Positions 29,958-38,998 of a DNA stretch of 64,000 nucleotides are shown piece by piece. A program made the position numbers and the translations under genes. Every line of letters begins with the position of its first letter. The stretch's first letter is position 1. This DNA is from JACVRW01 sp963827065 (lineage in GTDB: Bacteria; Actinomycetota; Thermoleophilia; Solirubrobacterales; Thermoleophilaceae): assembly GCA_963827065.1 (NCBI GenBank), contig CAWGZM010000002.1:12009-76008 (forward strand), in the 5' to 3' direction. The notes under the pieces were generated by a model that saw only the letters and a list, made by a program, of their open reading frames with translations, was not told the DNA's origin and made no database searches.

Positions 29958-30728
29958 ATGGAGATCGCCGAGGAGCACGTCGAGGTCGCCGGACTCGAGA
30001 TCCATTGGCTCCGCGCGGGCGACGCGCCGGTGCTCTATCTACACGGCGTTCCGACCGGCTCCTTCGACTGGATTCCGTTCCTGGAGCGGATCGGCGGCGT
30101 GGCTCCCGACCTGCCCGGGTTCGGCAGGTCGGCCAAGCCGGGCGACTTCGACTACTCGATCGCCGGCTACGACCGCTTCCTCGAGGCGTTCACCGAGCGA
30201 GTCGGGCTGGAGCGCTTCTCGCTCGTCGTGCATGACTGGGGGGGCGCCGGCCTCGTCTTCGCACAGCGCTTCCCCGAGCGGATCGAGAAGCTCGTCCTGT
30301 TCACCACCCTGCCGTTGCTGCCCGGCTACCGCTGGCACCGCACCGCGCGCGGCTGGCGCACGCCCGTCATCGGCGAGCTGATGATGGGCTTCACGACTCG
30401 CTGGGCGCTGCGGCGCGAGCTGCCGCGCGAGCTCGCCGATCGCGCGTGGGAGCACTTCGACCAGGGCACTCAGCGCGCAATCCTGAGGCTCTACCGGGCC
30501 TCGCCGCCGGAGTTGCTCGAACGCAACGGCGCCCGGCTCGGTGAGCTGCGCGCCCCGGCGCTCATCCTCTGGCCGGACCACGATCCCTATATCGACGCGA
30601 GCTTCGGGCAGGAGTACGCGAACGCGCTCGGCGGAGAGACCGAGCTCGAGCTCGTCAGCGGAGGCCACTGGACGTGGCATGAGCGCCCGGAGCTCGTCGA
30701 ACGGGTGGCGGCTTTTCTCGGCTCGTGA
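29958..30728 (+). CDS. Alpha/beta hydrolase with Asp nucleophile (haloalkane dehalogenase/epoxide hydrolase-like)
   Basis: 256 residues. The nucleophile elbow is VVHDWGGAG, placing Asp at the catalytic position as in haloalkane dehalogenases and epoxide hydrolases. The oxyanion segment is LYLHGVPTGSFDW, the general acid may be the Asp in LILWPDHDPYI, and the catalytic His is in SGGHWTWHERPE. DLPGFGRSAKPG is conserved in this branch. Shorter than typical dehalogenases (about 290-300), mostly in the cap. Cytosolic. Substrate unknown. Divergent from nth with 29 bases between. Confidence 0.75.
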   Translation: MEIAEEHVEVAGLEIHWLRAGDAPVLYLHGVPTGSFDWIPFLERIGGVAPDLPGFGRSAKPGDFDYSIAGYDRFLEAFTERVGLERFSLVVHDWGGAGLVFAQRFPERIEKLVLFTTLPLLPGYRWHRTARGWRTPVIGELMMGFTTRWALRRELPRELADRAWEHFDQGTQRAILRLYRASPPELLERNGARLGELRAPALILWPDHDPYIDASFGQEYANALGGETELELVSGGHWTWHERPELVERVAAFLGS

Positions 30729-30814
30729 GGTGCGCGAGGGGTCGGGCTCGGCCCGGACCGGAGCGTTGTCTTCATTGAGCCCGGGGGCACGTTTCCACTA
30801 GCCTCACCAGCGCC

Positions 30815-32533
30815 GTGCTGCGCGCCGTGGTGTCCGCCGTCACAGCGCCGCCCAGAGCCCCGGCAACGGAGCCCGCGGAGGCGCCCGTTCCCCGCTTCCG
30901 ACGCGGTCGCGAGTCCGCGCGACAGGTGCTGCGCAGCATCAACTGGTGGCACGCCGCTCCGATTCTCGTCGCGCTGGTGTTCGCGATCGTCTACCTGATC
31001 TGGCAGCCGCGCACCGTCGACCTCGCGGCCCACACCTTCCGGGCCGAGCTGTTCGGCGAAGAGGGCTTCACGATCTGGAACGGCCAGTGGTACGGCGGCC
31101 ACCACACGCCCGCCTACTCGATCATCTCGCCGCCGCTCGCCTGGCTCTTGAGCCCGCCGGTCGCGCTGGCGTGCGCCGCGGTCGCATGCGCCGCCCTCTT
31201 CCCGCCGCTCGCGCGCGGCCACTTCGGCGAAGAGCGCGCCCGCTGGGGCTCGATCTGGTTCGGCGCCGCCACCGCGACGCTGCTGTTCACGAGCCGGCTG
31301 CCGTTCGCGATCGGCGTCGCCTTCGGGCTCGCTGCGCTGCTCATGCTGCAGCGCCACCGCTACCGGTGGGCAATCGTGCTCGCCGTCCTATGCCCGCTCG
31401 GCAGCCCTGTGGCGGGCCTGTTCCTCGCCATGGCCGGCATCGCCTATGCGATCGCCGAGCGGCGCAACCGCGTGAACCGGCTCGAGGGCCTGGCCATCGC
31501 CGCGGCCGCGTTCATCCCGCCCGTCTTCCTGGCGTGGGCATTCCCCGAGGGCGGCTGGGCGCCCTTCCCGACCTCGGCCTACGTCCCGATCCCGCTGTTC
31601 GCGCTCGCGGTGCTGATCGTGCTGCCACGCGAGGAGGCGGCGCTCCGTTGGGGTGCCGCGCTCTACGGCATCGGGGCCACGGCAGCACTGGCAGCCGAGA
31701 CGCCGATGGGCGGCAACGCCGTGCGGCTCGGCGCCCTCTTCGGCGGCCCGGTGCTCCTGTGCGCGTTGTGGGGCCGGCGCTTCCCGCACCGCTTCGTGGT
31801 GCTGCCGCTGCTGGCCGTCGGCTTCGGTCTGCTCGCGTTCTGGCAGTGGTCGCCCGCGGTGCGCGACGTCATCAAGTACATCGAGGACCCGGCCGCCAAG
31901 TCGGACTACTTCGAGCCGCTGCGGCAGTTCCTCTTCACGCTGCCCGACCAGCGCCGGATCGAGATCCCGTTCACGCGCAGCCACTGGGAAGGTGCCGAGG
32001 TGGCGATGGAGCAGCCGCTCGCGCGCGGCTGGCTGCGCCAGCTCGACACCGGCCTGCATCCGATCTTCTATCGCGAGGGCATCAACCGGCTCACCTACGC
32101 GAGCTGGCTCGCGGACAACGGCGTCCGCTACGTCGCGCTGCCGAGCGCGAAGCCCGACAAGAGCTCGTACGGAGAGCGCGCGCTGATCGAGAAGGGACTT
32201 CCCTACCTGCGGCTGCGCTGGAAGTCCGCGGACTGGCGCGTCTACGAGGTGCTCCTGCCCTCGCCGCTCGTGATCCCCCAGCGGGACGCCAACATCGTCC
32301 TCGAGCAGATGCAGTCGGACGAGCTGCTGCTCGACGTCAAGCGGCCCGGCGAGGCGATCGTCAAGGTCCGCTGGACCCCCTACTGGTTTGCCTCGAACGC
32401 CTGCGTCGAGCCCGACGGCGACTGGACGAAGGTGATCGCCGAGCGCACCGGCTTCGTGCGGCTCTCGACGCGCTTCGCCCCCGAGCGCCTGTTTCAGCGC
32501 GGTCGCAGATGTGACGACTCTGTGACCGGCTAG
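30815..32533 (+). CDS. Large polytopic membrane protein, possible glycosyltransferase
   Basis: 572 residues from a GTG with TAGCCT ten bases upstream and TTGAGC 18 bases further, suggesting a leaderless start. After a cytosolic N-terminal 45 residues come about ten transmembrane helices up to residue 350, then an extracytoplasmic C-terminal domain of 220 residues (DYFEPLRQFLFTLPDQRRIEI, split; YREGINRLTYASWLADNGVRY; VIPQRDANIVLEQMQSDELLL, split). The first loop DLAAHTFRAELFGEEGFTIW and GGHHTPAYSIISPPLAWLL recall GT-C-type membrane glycosyltransferases, but I cannot name a family. It ends 11 bases before the PAP2 gene, so it probably belongs to the lipid cassette. Confidence 0.6.
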   Translation: MLRAVVSAVTAPPRAPATEPAEAPVPRFRRGRESARQVLRSINWWHAAPILVALVFAIVYLIWQPRTVDLAAHTFRAELFGEEGFTIWNGQWYGGHHTPAYSIISPPLAWLLSPPVALACAAVACAALFPPLARGHFGEERARWGSIWFGAATATLLFTSRLPFAIGVAFGLAALLMLQRHRYRWAIVLAVLCPLGSPVAGLFLAMAGIAYAIAERRNRVNRLEGLAIAAAAFIPPVFLAWAFPEGGWAPFPTSAYVPIPLFALAVLIVLPREEAALRWGAALYGIGATAALAAETPMGGNAVRLGALFGGPVLLCALWGRRFPHRFVVLPLLAVGFGLLAFWQWSPAVRDVIKYIEDPAAKSDYFEPLRQFLFTLPDQRRIEIPFTRSHWEGAEVAMEQPLARGWLRQLDTGLHPIFYREGINRLTYASWLADNGVRYVALPSAKPDKSSYGERALIEKGLPYLRLRWKSADWRVYEVLLPSPLVIPQRDANIVLEQMQSDELLLDVKRPGEAIVKVRWTPYWFASNACVEPDGDWTKVIAERTGFVRLSTRFAPERLFQRGRRCDDSVTG

Positions 32534-32544
32534 GCTCTCTGGTT

Positions 32545-33345
32545 GTGCCTCGAACGCATCCGCTGTACAAGCAGCTGGTTCGCATTTGGCGACAGACGGG
32601 GCGCTGGCTACCCGGTGGCTGGCTTGACGCGATCCGCCAGCTCGCCCTCTTCGCCGGGGCCTATTACCTCTACCGGATAGTCCGCGGGTTCATCGACGGG
32701 CAGGCCGGCCTCGCGTTCGAGAACGCCCGCGCGCTCGTCGACATCGAGCGCTCGCTGGGGCTCTTCTTCGAGCCGAGCCTGCAGACCTGGGCGAAGGGCG
32801 AGGAGTGGCTCCTCACATTCGCCAACTGGATGTACGTGAACTCGCACTTCGTCGTCACGACGACGTTCCTGATCTGGCTCTACCTCGCGCGCAACTACGC
32901 CTACTACTACGTGCGCAACATGTTCATGGTGGCCATGGGCCTCGCGCTCGTGGGCTACACGGTGTTCCCCACCGCGCCGCCGCGCTTCCTGCCCGAGTGG
33001 GGCTTCACCGACACCGTCGCGAGCTTCGTCGGCGAGGCTGCCGAGAACAGCGCGAACGTTCTCTACAACCCCTTCGCCGCGGTGCCCAGCATGCACGTGG
33101 CCTTCGCGCTCATGATCGCCATCCCAGCGTTCATGCTCGTCAGGAACCGCCTCCTCAAGGCGCTCTGGGCCGTCTATCCGCTGGTCGTGACCTTCGTCGT
33201 GATGGTCACCGCGAACCACTACTGGCTCGACGCGGCGCTCGGGGCGCTCGTGGCGGCGATGTCCGCCTATGCCGCGAGCTTCGGCTTCGCACGACTGCGG
33301 CCCGAGGCCTGGGCCTGGCGCACCGGCGCACGGGCGCCGGCGTGA
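32545..33345 (+). CDS. PAP2 superfamily, Aur1/inositolphosphotransferase-like membrane enzyme
   Basis: 266 residues from a GTG eight bases after TAGGCT. Six or so transmembrane helices. The PAP2 active-site blocks are present: YTVFPTAPPRFLPEWG, then NPFAAVPSMHVAFALMIA with the catalytic-region His, and VTANHYWLDAALGALVA with the nucleophile-type His and Asp. This arrangement is that of the PAP2_3 branch that includes yeast Aur1 (inositol phosphorylceramide synthase). It overlaps the PIP synthase gene by four bases (GTGA). A phosphatase or inositol-phosphate transferase acting on a phosphoinositide lipid at the membrane is the natural inference. Confidence 0.82.
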   Translation: MPRTHPLYKQLVRIWRQTGRWLPGGWLDAIRQLALFAGAYYLYRIVRGFIDGQAGLAFENARALVDIERSLGLFFEPSLQTWAKGEEWLLTFANWMYVNSHFVVTTTFLIWLYLARNYAYYYVRNMFMVAMGLALVGYTVFPTAPPRFLPEWGFTDTVASFVGEAAENSANVLYNPFAAVPSMHVAFALMIAIPAFMLVRNRLLKALWAVYPLVVTFVVMVTANHYWLDAALGALVAAMSAYAASFGFARLRPEAWAWRTGARAPA

Positions 33346-34052
33346 GCGGCCCGGTTCGGGACCGCTCCGCCTCTCGCCGGGGAGACGGCAAGACTCGCCT
33401 CCGGCCGACCGGAGGCTCGTCGAAAGACGGAGCCGGCGGTCCGCTCACCGCAACGGAGATCCGCGAGCTCGCACGCAACCGCCTGATCGAATCGCGGCTG
33501 ACGCCGAACGCCATCTCGATCACCGGCCTGATCGGCAACATCGTCGCGGCGGTCCTGATCTTCGAGAACCACTTCGTGCTGGCGGGGGTCGCCTTCATCC
33601 TCGGGTCCGTCTGCGACATGTTCGACGGGCGCTACTCCCGCATGTCCGGCAAGGGCAGCCCCTTCGGCGCCTTCCTCGACTCCACGCTCGACCGCGTGTC
33701 CGAAGGAATCGTGCTCGCGGCCGTGGCCGCCTACTTCGCCCAGCAGCAGGACGACTGGGCCACGCTCGCGACGGTGCTCGCCGTGGTCGGCTCGTTCTCG
33801 GTCAGCTACACCCGCGCCCGGGCCGAGGCGCTCGGGGTCGAATGCAAGGTCGGAATCGCCTCGCGCCCGGTGCGCGTCGTGATTCTCTCGATCGGCCTCG
33901 TGTTCGCTGCGGAAGAGCTCGTGCCCGGCCTGGACCTGCTCGAGCCCGCCATCTACGCGATGGCGGCGCTCACCATTTTCACTACCTTCCAGCGGGTATT
34001 CCACGTCCGCACGCAACTCCGGCGGGTGGCGGACGGAGCCGACGCGGTGTAA
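33342..34052 (+). CDS. CDP-alcohol phosphatidyltransferase, probable phosphatidylinositol-phosphate synthase
   Basis: 236 residues from the GTG overlapping the PAP2 stop. The CDP-alcohol signature D-x2-DG-x2-(A/S)R-x8-G-x3-D-x3-D is complete as CDMFDGRYSRMSGKGSPFGA followed by FLDSTLDR, with Ser replacing the usual Ala. VSYTRARAEALG and IASRPVRVVIL match the region that in actinobacterial PIP synthases (PgsA1-type) binds inositol phosphate. It would join CDP-diacylglycerol and inositol-1-phosphate to give phosphatidylinositol phosphate. The inositol-1-phosphate synthase gene lies 90 bases downstream, supporting this substrate. The first 40 residues are a disordered basic extension. Confidence 0.85.
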   Translation: MSGPVRDRSASRRGDGKTRLRPTGGSSKDGAGGPLTATEIRELARNRLIESRLTPNAISITGLIGNIVAAVLIFENHFVLAGVAFILGSVCDMFDGRYSRMSGKGSPFGAFLDSTLDRVSEGIVLAAVAAYFAQQQDDWATLATVLAVVGSFSVSYTRARAEALGVECKVGIASRPVRVVILSIGLVFAAEELVPGLDLLEPAIYAMAALTIFTTFQRVFHVRTQLRRVADGADAV

Positions 34053-34142
34053 CCGCGGCGGGCCCGCCGGGTTCCTCTCCCGGTGGCCCATGCGCGCGAG
34101 CCCGTGCCACCCGTGAGACCCATTTCAGGAGGCCTTCCCCCA

Positions 34143-35318
34143 GTGACTGACATCTCTTCAAACGGCGCTTCGCGCTACCAGATAGACAAGGTGCGCGTGG
34201 CCATCATCGGCGTGGGCAACTGCGCTTCATCCTTCGTGCAGGGCGTCGAGTACTACAAGAACGCCGACCAGAACGAGCAGGTCCCGGGCCTGATGCACGT
34301 CGATCTCGGCGGCTATCACGTCCGCGACATCGAGTTCACCGCCGCCTTCGACATTGATTCCGAAAAGGTCGGCAAGGACCTGTCAGAGGCGATCTGGGCG
34401 GGCCAGAACAACACGATCAAGTTTGCGGACGTGCCGGACCTCGGCGTGAAGGTCCACCGCGGCATGACGCACGACGGCCTCGGCAAGTACCTGAAGGAGC
34501 GCATCACGAAGGCTCCGGGAGAGACCGACGACATCGTCGGCATCCTCAAGGAGACGAAGACCGACGTGGTCGTCTCCTATCTGCCGGTCGGCTCCGAGCA
34601 GGCGACCAAGTGGTACGTCGAGCAGATCCTCGAGGCCGGCTGCGGCTTCGTGAACTGCATCCCGGTCTTCATCGCGGGCGAGCACTACTGGGCCAACCGC
34701 TTCGAGAAGGCCGGCCTGCCGATCATCGGCGACGACATCAAGTCGCAGGTGGGCGCGACGATCACGCACCGCGCGCTGGCGCGTCTCTTCCACGACCGCG
34801 GCGTCCTGCTCAAGCGCACCTCGCAGCTGAACGTCGGCGGCAACATGGACTTCTTCAACATGCTCGAGCGTGAGCGGCTCGAGTCGAAGAAGATCTCGAA
34901 GACGCAGGCGGTCACCTCGATCATGGGCCACGAGCTGCCGGCGGACGACGTGCACGTCGGTCCGTCCGACTACGTGCCGTGGCTGACCGACCGCAAGTGG
35001 GCGCACATCCGGCTCGAGGGCGAGGCCTTCGGCGACGTGCCGCTGATCGCCGAGCTGAAGCTCGAGGTCTGGGACTCGCCGAACTCGGCCGGCATCGTCA
35101 CGGACGCCGTGCGCTGCTGCAAGCTGGCCCTGAACCACGGCCTCGGCGGCCCGATCGAGGGTGCCTCCGCGTATCTGATGAAGTCGCCGCCCGAGCAGCA
35201 TCCGGACGATCTCGCCCGCGAGATGGTCGAGGCCTTCATCAAGCAGTACGGCGGCGCGCCGAAGCTGCCCGGCAAGGCCAAGGTCAAGGCAAAGGCGAAG
35301 GCAAAGACCAAGAGCTAA
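34143..35318 (+). CDS. ino1: Inositol-1-phosphate synthase
   Basis: 391 residues from a GTG with AGGAGG ten bases upstream. The 20 upstream codons in frame are not family-like. The enzyme turns glucose-6-phosphate into inositol-1-phosphate with NAD. The Rossmann motif is VAIIGVGNCASSFVQGVEYY, and the actinobacterial-type conserved blocks VNCIPVFIAG, GDDIKSQVGATITHRALA, LNVGGNMDFFNML and DSPNSAGIVTDAVRCCKLAL are intact. The C-terminus has a Lys/Ala tail (KAKVKAKAKAKTKS) beyond the usual end. Product feeds the PIP synthase encoded just upstream. A strong hairpin terminator follows. Confidence 0.95.
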   Translation: MTDISSNGASRYQIDKVRVAIIGVGNCASSFVQGVEYYKNADQNEQVPGLMHVDLGGYHVRDIEFTAAFDIDSEKVGKDLSEAIWAGQNNTIKFADVPDLGVKVHRGMTHDGLGKYLKERITKAPGETDDIVGILKETKTDVVVSYLPVGSEQATKWYVEQILEAGCGFVNCIPVFIAGEHYWANRFEKAGLPIIGDDIKSQVGATITHRALARLFHDRGVLLKRTSQLNVGGNMDFFNMLERERLESKKISKTQAVTSIMGHELPADDVHVGPSDYVPWLTDRKWAHIRLEGEAFGDVPLIAELKLEVWDSPNSAGIVTDAVRCCKLALNHGLGGPIEGASAYLMKSPPEQHPDDLAREMVEAFIKQYGGAPKLPGKAKVKAKAKAKTKS

Positions 35319-35345
35319 ACGCTCGACCAAGACACGCTTCACCAG

Positions 35346-35367
35346 CGGGCGGCCTCCGGGCCGCCCG
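35346..35367 (+). terminator. Intrinsic terminator-like hairpin after ino1
   Basis: A 9-bp all-GC perfect stem (CGGGCGGCC with its complement) closed by a TCCG tetraloop, followed by TTGTCGTTG. It lies 27 bases after the ino1 stop and marks the end of the lipid cassette. Confidence 0.7.
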
Positions 35368-35500
35368 TTGTCGTTGCCGCGTAATTCGCGCCCCCCGGGC
35401 CGGTTGGACGCTCGATGAGACCGAGCCGAGACTCAATCGATACTGACCGGCGCCTGTCCTCGGCGTACGGTGCTCGGCACTAGCCAAGGGAGTACACCGG

Positions 35501-36880
35501 ATGTCGTCCAGGAAGGTTCTTCGCACGCTCACTGCCGCCTCGCTGGCCCTGCTCGGCGTCGGCGCCGGTGCCGCCACCGCCGAAGCAGGCCCGCCCGGCA
35601 AGTGGAGCCAGGTCACCGGCGTCGGCGCTGACGACGGCAACCCCATGCGGCCCGATCTCGCGCGCACCGCCGACGGCGTCCTGCACGTCAGCTGGAGTCG
35701 GGATGTCCCGGGCGGAGGGAGCCTGCTGCACAGCGCTATCTCCGCCGACGCAAAGACGGTCTCCGGGCCCGTGTCGATCTACGACAACGTCGCCGGCGGG
35801 GTCAACTATCACTCCGACCTCGTGGTGGCGCCCGACGGCACCCTGCGCGCGTTCTTCGCCGCCACCAACGTCTTCGACAGCGTGTTGGCAACGGCCACCT
35901 CGGACGACGGCGGCGCGAGCTGGACCGTGGGCGGCTCGGTCTCGAAGACCGGGCCCGAGGGCAAGGAGGTCTACACCGCGGGTGGCATCGGCGCCGCTGT
36001 CGGCAAGGACGGCACCTTCTACTCGATCTGGGGCGACTCGAGTCCCAGCGGCGCCGGCTATCACGTCGGCCTCGACCCGAACGCGGCGGACGGCGAGCTT
36101 CCCGGAAGCCTGCAGTCAGATCCCAAGCTGGGCGTTGACTCGGCCAGCGGCCAGGTGGTATCGGCCTGGAACTCGCTCGATGACGACGAGAGCGTGGTGG
36201 TCATGCCGATCGCACCCGCGGGCGGCCCGGTCTCGATCCCCAACTCGACCCAGCACTCCCTGCATCCGGTGGGCATCACCGGCCGCATCGGCGCGCCGGG
36301 AGTGTTCGTCGGCTATCACCGCGGGACCAACCCGTTCCTGTCCGACCCTTCGGTGTACCGCGTTGACACCGGCCAGGCGACCCGGCTGACCAAGAAGGAC
36401 GGAGAGCTGATCTCGCTCGCAGCGGCGCCGGGCGGCCGGCTGTGGGCGTTCTGGAAGGTCGAGAACTCGCTCCGCGCGACCCGCTCCAACCAGGCCGCCA
36501 CCAAGTGGGGCCAGATCGTGTCGATCAAGGCGCCCAAGAACACGTCGGCCATCTACAACCTCGCCGGCGAGGCCTCCGCGGGCCCGCTCGACCTGCTCGC
36601 GCACGTCGACACGTCGCCGGGCACGCTTGGCTCCTGGCACCGGCGCATCCTGCCCGGCCTCTCCTTCACGGCTTCGAAGGGCAAGAAGGACAAGACCGTC
36701 ATCAAGGTGACGGACGCCGACCAGGCCGTCGGCGGCGCGAAGGTGAAGGTCAAGGGGAAGGGCTCGAAGACAACGAGCGGCTCGGGGAAGGCCACCTTCG
36801 ACCTCGCTTCCGGCGGTTACAGGGTCACGGCGTCGAAGAAGGGCTACGCCGCGTTCTCGAAGCGCGTGCGCGTGAAGTAG
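35501..36880 (+). CDS. Secreted sialidase-like beta-propeller protein
   Basis: 459 residues, ATG with AGGGAG upstream. Signal peptide of about 30 residues (ending AEAGPPG). Repeats such as DLARTADGVLHVSWSRD, LVVAPDGTLRAFFAATN, TSDDGGASWTVGGS and GIGAAVGKDGTFYSIWGDSS contain Asp-box-like (SxDxGxxW) elements, giving a sialidase/BNR-type propeller without a recognisable sialidase active site. The last 80 residues are a Lys-rich carboxypeptidase-regulatory/PEGA-like beta sandwich (VIKVTDADQAVGGAKVKVKG...YRVTASKKGYAAFSKRVRVK, split). Probably extracellular; ligand unknown. Confidence 0.7.
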   Translation: MSSRKVLRTLTAASLALLGVGAGAATAEAGPPGKWSQVTGVGADDGNPMRPDLARTADGVLHVSWSRDVPGGGSLLHSAISADAKTVSGPVSIYDNVAGGVNYHSDLVVAPDGTLRAFFAATNVFDSVLATATSDDGGASWTVGGSVSKTGPEGKEVYTAGGIGAAVGKDGTFYSIWGDSSPSGAGYHVGLDPNAADGELPGSLQSDPKLGVDSASGQVVSAWNSLDDDESVVVMPIAPAGGPVSIPNSTQHSLHPVGITGRIGAPGVFVGYHRGTNPFLSDPSVYRVDTGQATRLTKKDGELISLAAAPGGRLWAFWKVENSLRATRSNQAATKWGQIVSIKAPKNTSAIYNLAGEASAGPLDLLAHVDTSPGTLGSWHRRILPGLSFTASKGKKDKTVIKVTDADQAVGGAKVKVKGKGSKTTSGSGKATFDLASGGYRVTASKKGYAAFSKRVRVK

Positions 36881-36923
36881 GCGCCCGGGCGCAACTTTCG
36901 CCGCCCGCGCTCGTTTACAAGCC

Positions 36924-38006
36924 ATGATCGACTGGACTCGACGCGCTTTCGCATGCGCGCTCACGCTGACTCTCGCCCTGGTTCCCGCCGGCTTGGCCCA
37001 GGCCGCCAAGCCCAAGAAGAAGCCCGTCGACGTGACGGTGATGACGCGGAACATCTACCTCGGCGGCAACATCTTCCGGCCCATCGGGGCCCCCGACCTC
37101 GCGGAGTTCGAGCGCCGCGCCGGCGAGCTCTGGACCGAGGTCAAGAGCACGGACTTCCCGGTCCGCTCGAAGCTGATCGCGCGAGAGATCAAGCAGACGA
37201 AACCCGACCTGATCGGGATGCAGGAGGTGGCGATCTGGCGCCGCGGGCCGATCGGCGTGAAGGACGGTGCCACGACGCCGTCCAATGAGGTCGTCTACGA
37301 CTTCCTAGCGACGCTGCGGCGTGACCTCAAGCGCCTCGGCCTGAAGTACAACGTCGCCTCCAAGCAGCAGGAGACGGACATCGAGGCGCCGATCGACGCC
37401 GGCCACGACGTGCGCCTCACGATGTTCGACGTGATCCTCGTCAAGAAGAGCCGCGACCTGAAGGTCACCAAGCGGCTCGGCAAGAACTACGCCGAGAAGA
37501 TCACCGTGCCGACCCCGGCGAGCCCGCTCACGAGCACGCGCGGCTGGACCGCGGTCGACGTGACCTTCCAGGGCAAGAAGCTGCGCTTCGCCAACACGCA
37601 CCTCGAGGCGTTCGCCGACGCGCCGCGCGAGGCGCAGGCGCGCGAGTTCGTCGGGCCCGGCGGCCCGCTGCGCACGGCGCGCCAGCTGATCGTCACCGGT
37701 GACATGAACTCGGATCCGCAGGGACGCGAGTCCCCGGCGGGAGCCTTCGACATCCTCGCCGGCGGCGGGCTCGTCGACGCCTGGCCGAAGCGCCTCGGCC
37801 CGGGCTACACCTGCTGCCTCGAGCAGTCGGACGCCCGCGATCCGAACACGAACGGGTTCGACCACCGGATCGACCTGATCTTCGCGAAGCCGAAGCTGCG
37901 CACGCTGCGCGGCAAGGTCGTCGGAGCGAAGCTCTCGGACCGCGCGCCGAACGGCCTGTGGCCGTCGGACCACGCCGGCGCCGTCACGACGCTGCGCCTG
38001 CGCTGA
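36924..38006 (+). CDS. Secreted endonuclease/exonuclease/phosphatase-family protein
   Basis: 360 residues with a signal peptide (MIDWTRRAFACALTLTLALV, ending AQAA). EEP fold motifs in order: MTRNIYLGGN (metal-ligand Asn), LIGMQEVAIWRR (Glu), RFANTHLEAF, IVTGDMNSDPQG, FDHRIDLIFAK and WPSDHAGAVTTL (catalytic His). It is an extracellular phosphodiesterase of the DNase I/sphingomyelinase type. Nucleic acid or phospholipid head groups are possible substrates. All core catalytic residues appear present. Confidence 0.8.
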   Translation: MIDWTRRAFACALTLTLALVPAGLAQAAKPKKKPVDVTVMTRNIYLGGNIFRPIGAPDLAEFERRAGELWTEVKSTDFPVRSKLIAREIKQTKPDLIGMQEVAIWRRGPIGVKDGATTPSNEVVYDFLATLRRDLKRLGLKYNVASKQQETDIEAPIDAGHDVRLTMFDVILVKKSRDLKVTKRLGKNYAEKITVPTPASPLTSTRGWTAVDVTFQGKKLRFANTHLEAFADAPREAQAREFVGPGGPLRTARQLIVTGDMNSDPQGRESPAGAFDILAGGGLVDAWPKRLGPGYTCCLEQSDARDPNTNGFDHRIDLIFAKPKLRTLRGKVVGAKLSDRAPNGLWPSDHAGAVTTLRLR

Positions 38007-38030
38007 GCCCTGCCTGTGGCGCCGAGGCGG

Positions 38031-38972
38031 CTAGACCGCCTCGGCGTCCGGGCCCTGCGCCGGCGTCGCCTCGGCGCTGATGCTGCGCGTGAAGTACGGC
38101 ACCTCGTAGTGCCCGACCGCATCGAACCAGCGCTTCGCGTGCAGGCCGCGGCGTAGGTCGCAGTCGGCGACGAGCATCCCCTCCTCGCCGTACAACGGCC
38201 CCGCGATCGGCTCGCCCCACTGCGGGTCGACAATCAGCGCGCCGCCGGTGCCGAAGGACTCCGTGTCCGGCAGCTCGAGCGGGAAGTCCTCGGGAAAGGC
38301 CGAGCGCGGGATGTACTGCGGCACGGACACGACGAAGGCGCCCGACTCGATCGCAATGTGACGCATGCTCGCCTGCCAGCCATCCGAGTCGTCGGCCGTC
38401 GGCGCGACCCAGATCTGCGGGCCGCCCTGGTAGACGGCCCAGCGCGCGAGCGGCATGCGGTTCTCCCAGCAGATGAGACCGCCGATCCGGCCGACGGGCG
38501 TCTCCGTCACGCCGAGGTCGTCGCCTGAGCCGATCCCGTGGAAGAGCCGCTCTTGGTGCGTCGGCATCAGCTTGCGGTGCTTCCAGAGAAGACCGCCGGG
38601 CCCGATCAGGAGCAGTGCGTTGTAGAGGGTGCCGGGTCGCTCCTGCTCGCGCTCGTTGACGCCGATGGCGCAGTGGAGGTCATGCTCGCGGCAGGCGTCC
38701 GCCAACCGGTCGACCACAGGGCCGGGCACCTCTATCGAGCTGTCCCACATGCGCTCCCAGAGCTCGTCGCTGCCGCCGAAGGACGCCGCCTGGTGCGCCC
38801 ACGCGTTCGACGGATAGAGCGAGACGAAGGTCTCCGGGAGCACCGCCAGCTGCGCGCCGGCGGCCGCCGCCTCGCCGAGCAGGCGGATCGCCTTGTCGAC
38901 GGTGGCGTCCGCGTCGAGGATGACCGGGGCGGCCTGGATCGCCGCCACTCGGATGGTCGGGAAGTGAGTCAC
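38031..38972 (-). CDS. Nitrilase-type carbon-nitrogen hydrolase
   Basis: 313 residues. The Glu-Lys-Cys triad is visible: Glu in LAVLPETFVSLYPSN, Lys in HRKLMPTHQERLFHG, Cys in GGLICWENRMPLARW. The motif spacing and the THQERLFHG and CWENRMP forms match true nitrilases (branch 1) rather than amidases, so hydrolysis of a nitrile to acid and ammonia is likely. Length is normal. Divergent from the glycosyltransferase-PHP gene, with a 26-base intergenic region. Confidence 0.88.
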   Translation of the reverse strand: MTHFPTIRVAAIQAAPVILDADATVDKAIRLLGEAAAAGAQLAVLPETFVSLYPSNAWAHQAASFGGSDELWERMWDSSIEVPGPVVDRLADACREHDLHCAIGVNEREQERPGTLYNALLLIGPGGLLWKHRKLMPTHQERLFHGIGSGDDLGVTETPVGRIGGLICWENRMPLARWAVYQGGPQIWVAPTADDSDGWQASMRHIAIESGAFVVSVPQYIPRSAFPEDFPLELPDTESFGTGGALIVDPQWGEPIAGPLYGEEGMLVADCDLRRGLHAKRWFDAVGHYEVPYFTRSISAEATPAQGPDAEAV

Positions 38973-38998
38973 GACGGTCCGATCGTATCCTCCTCGAC

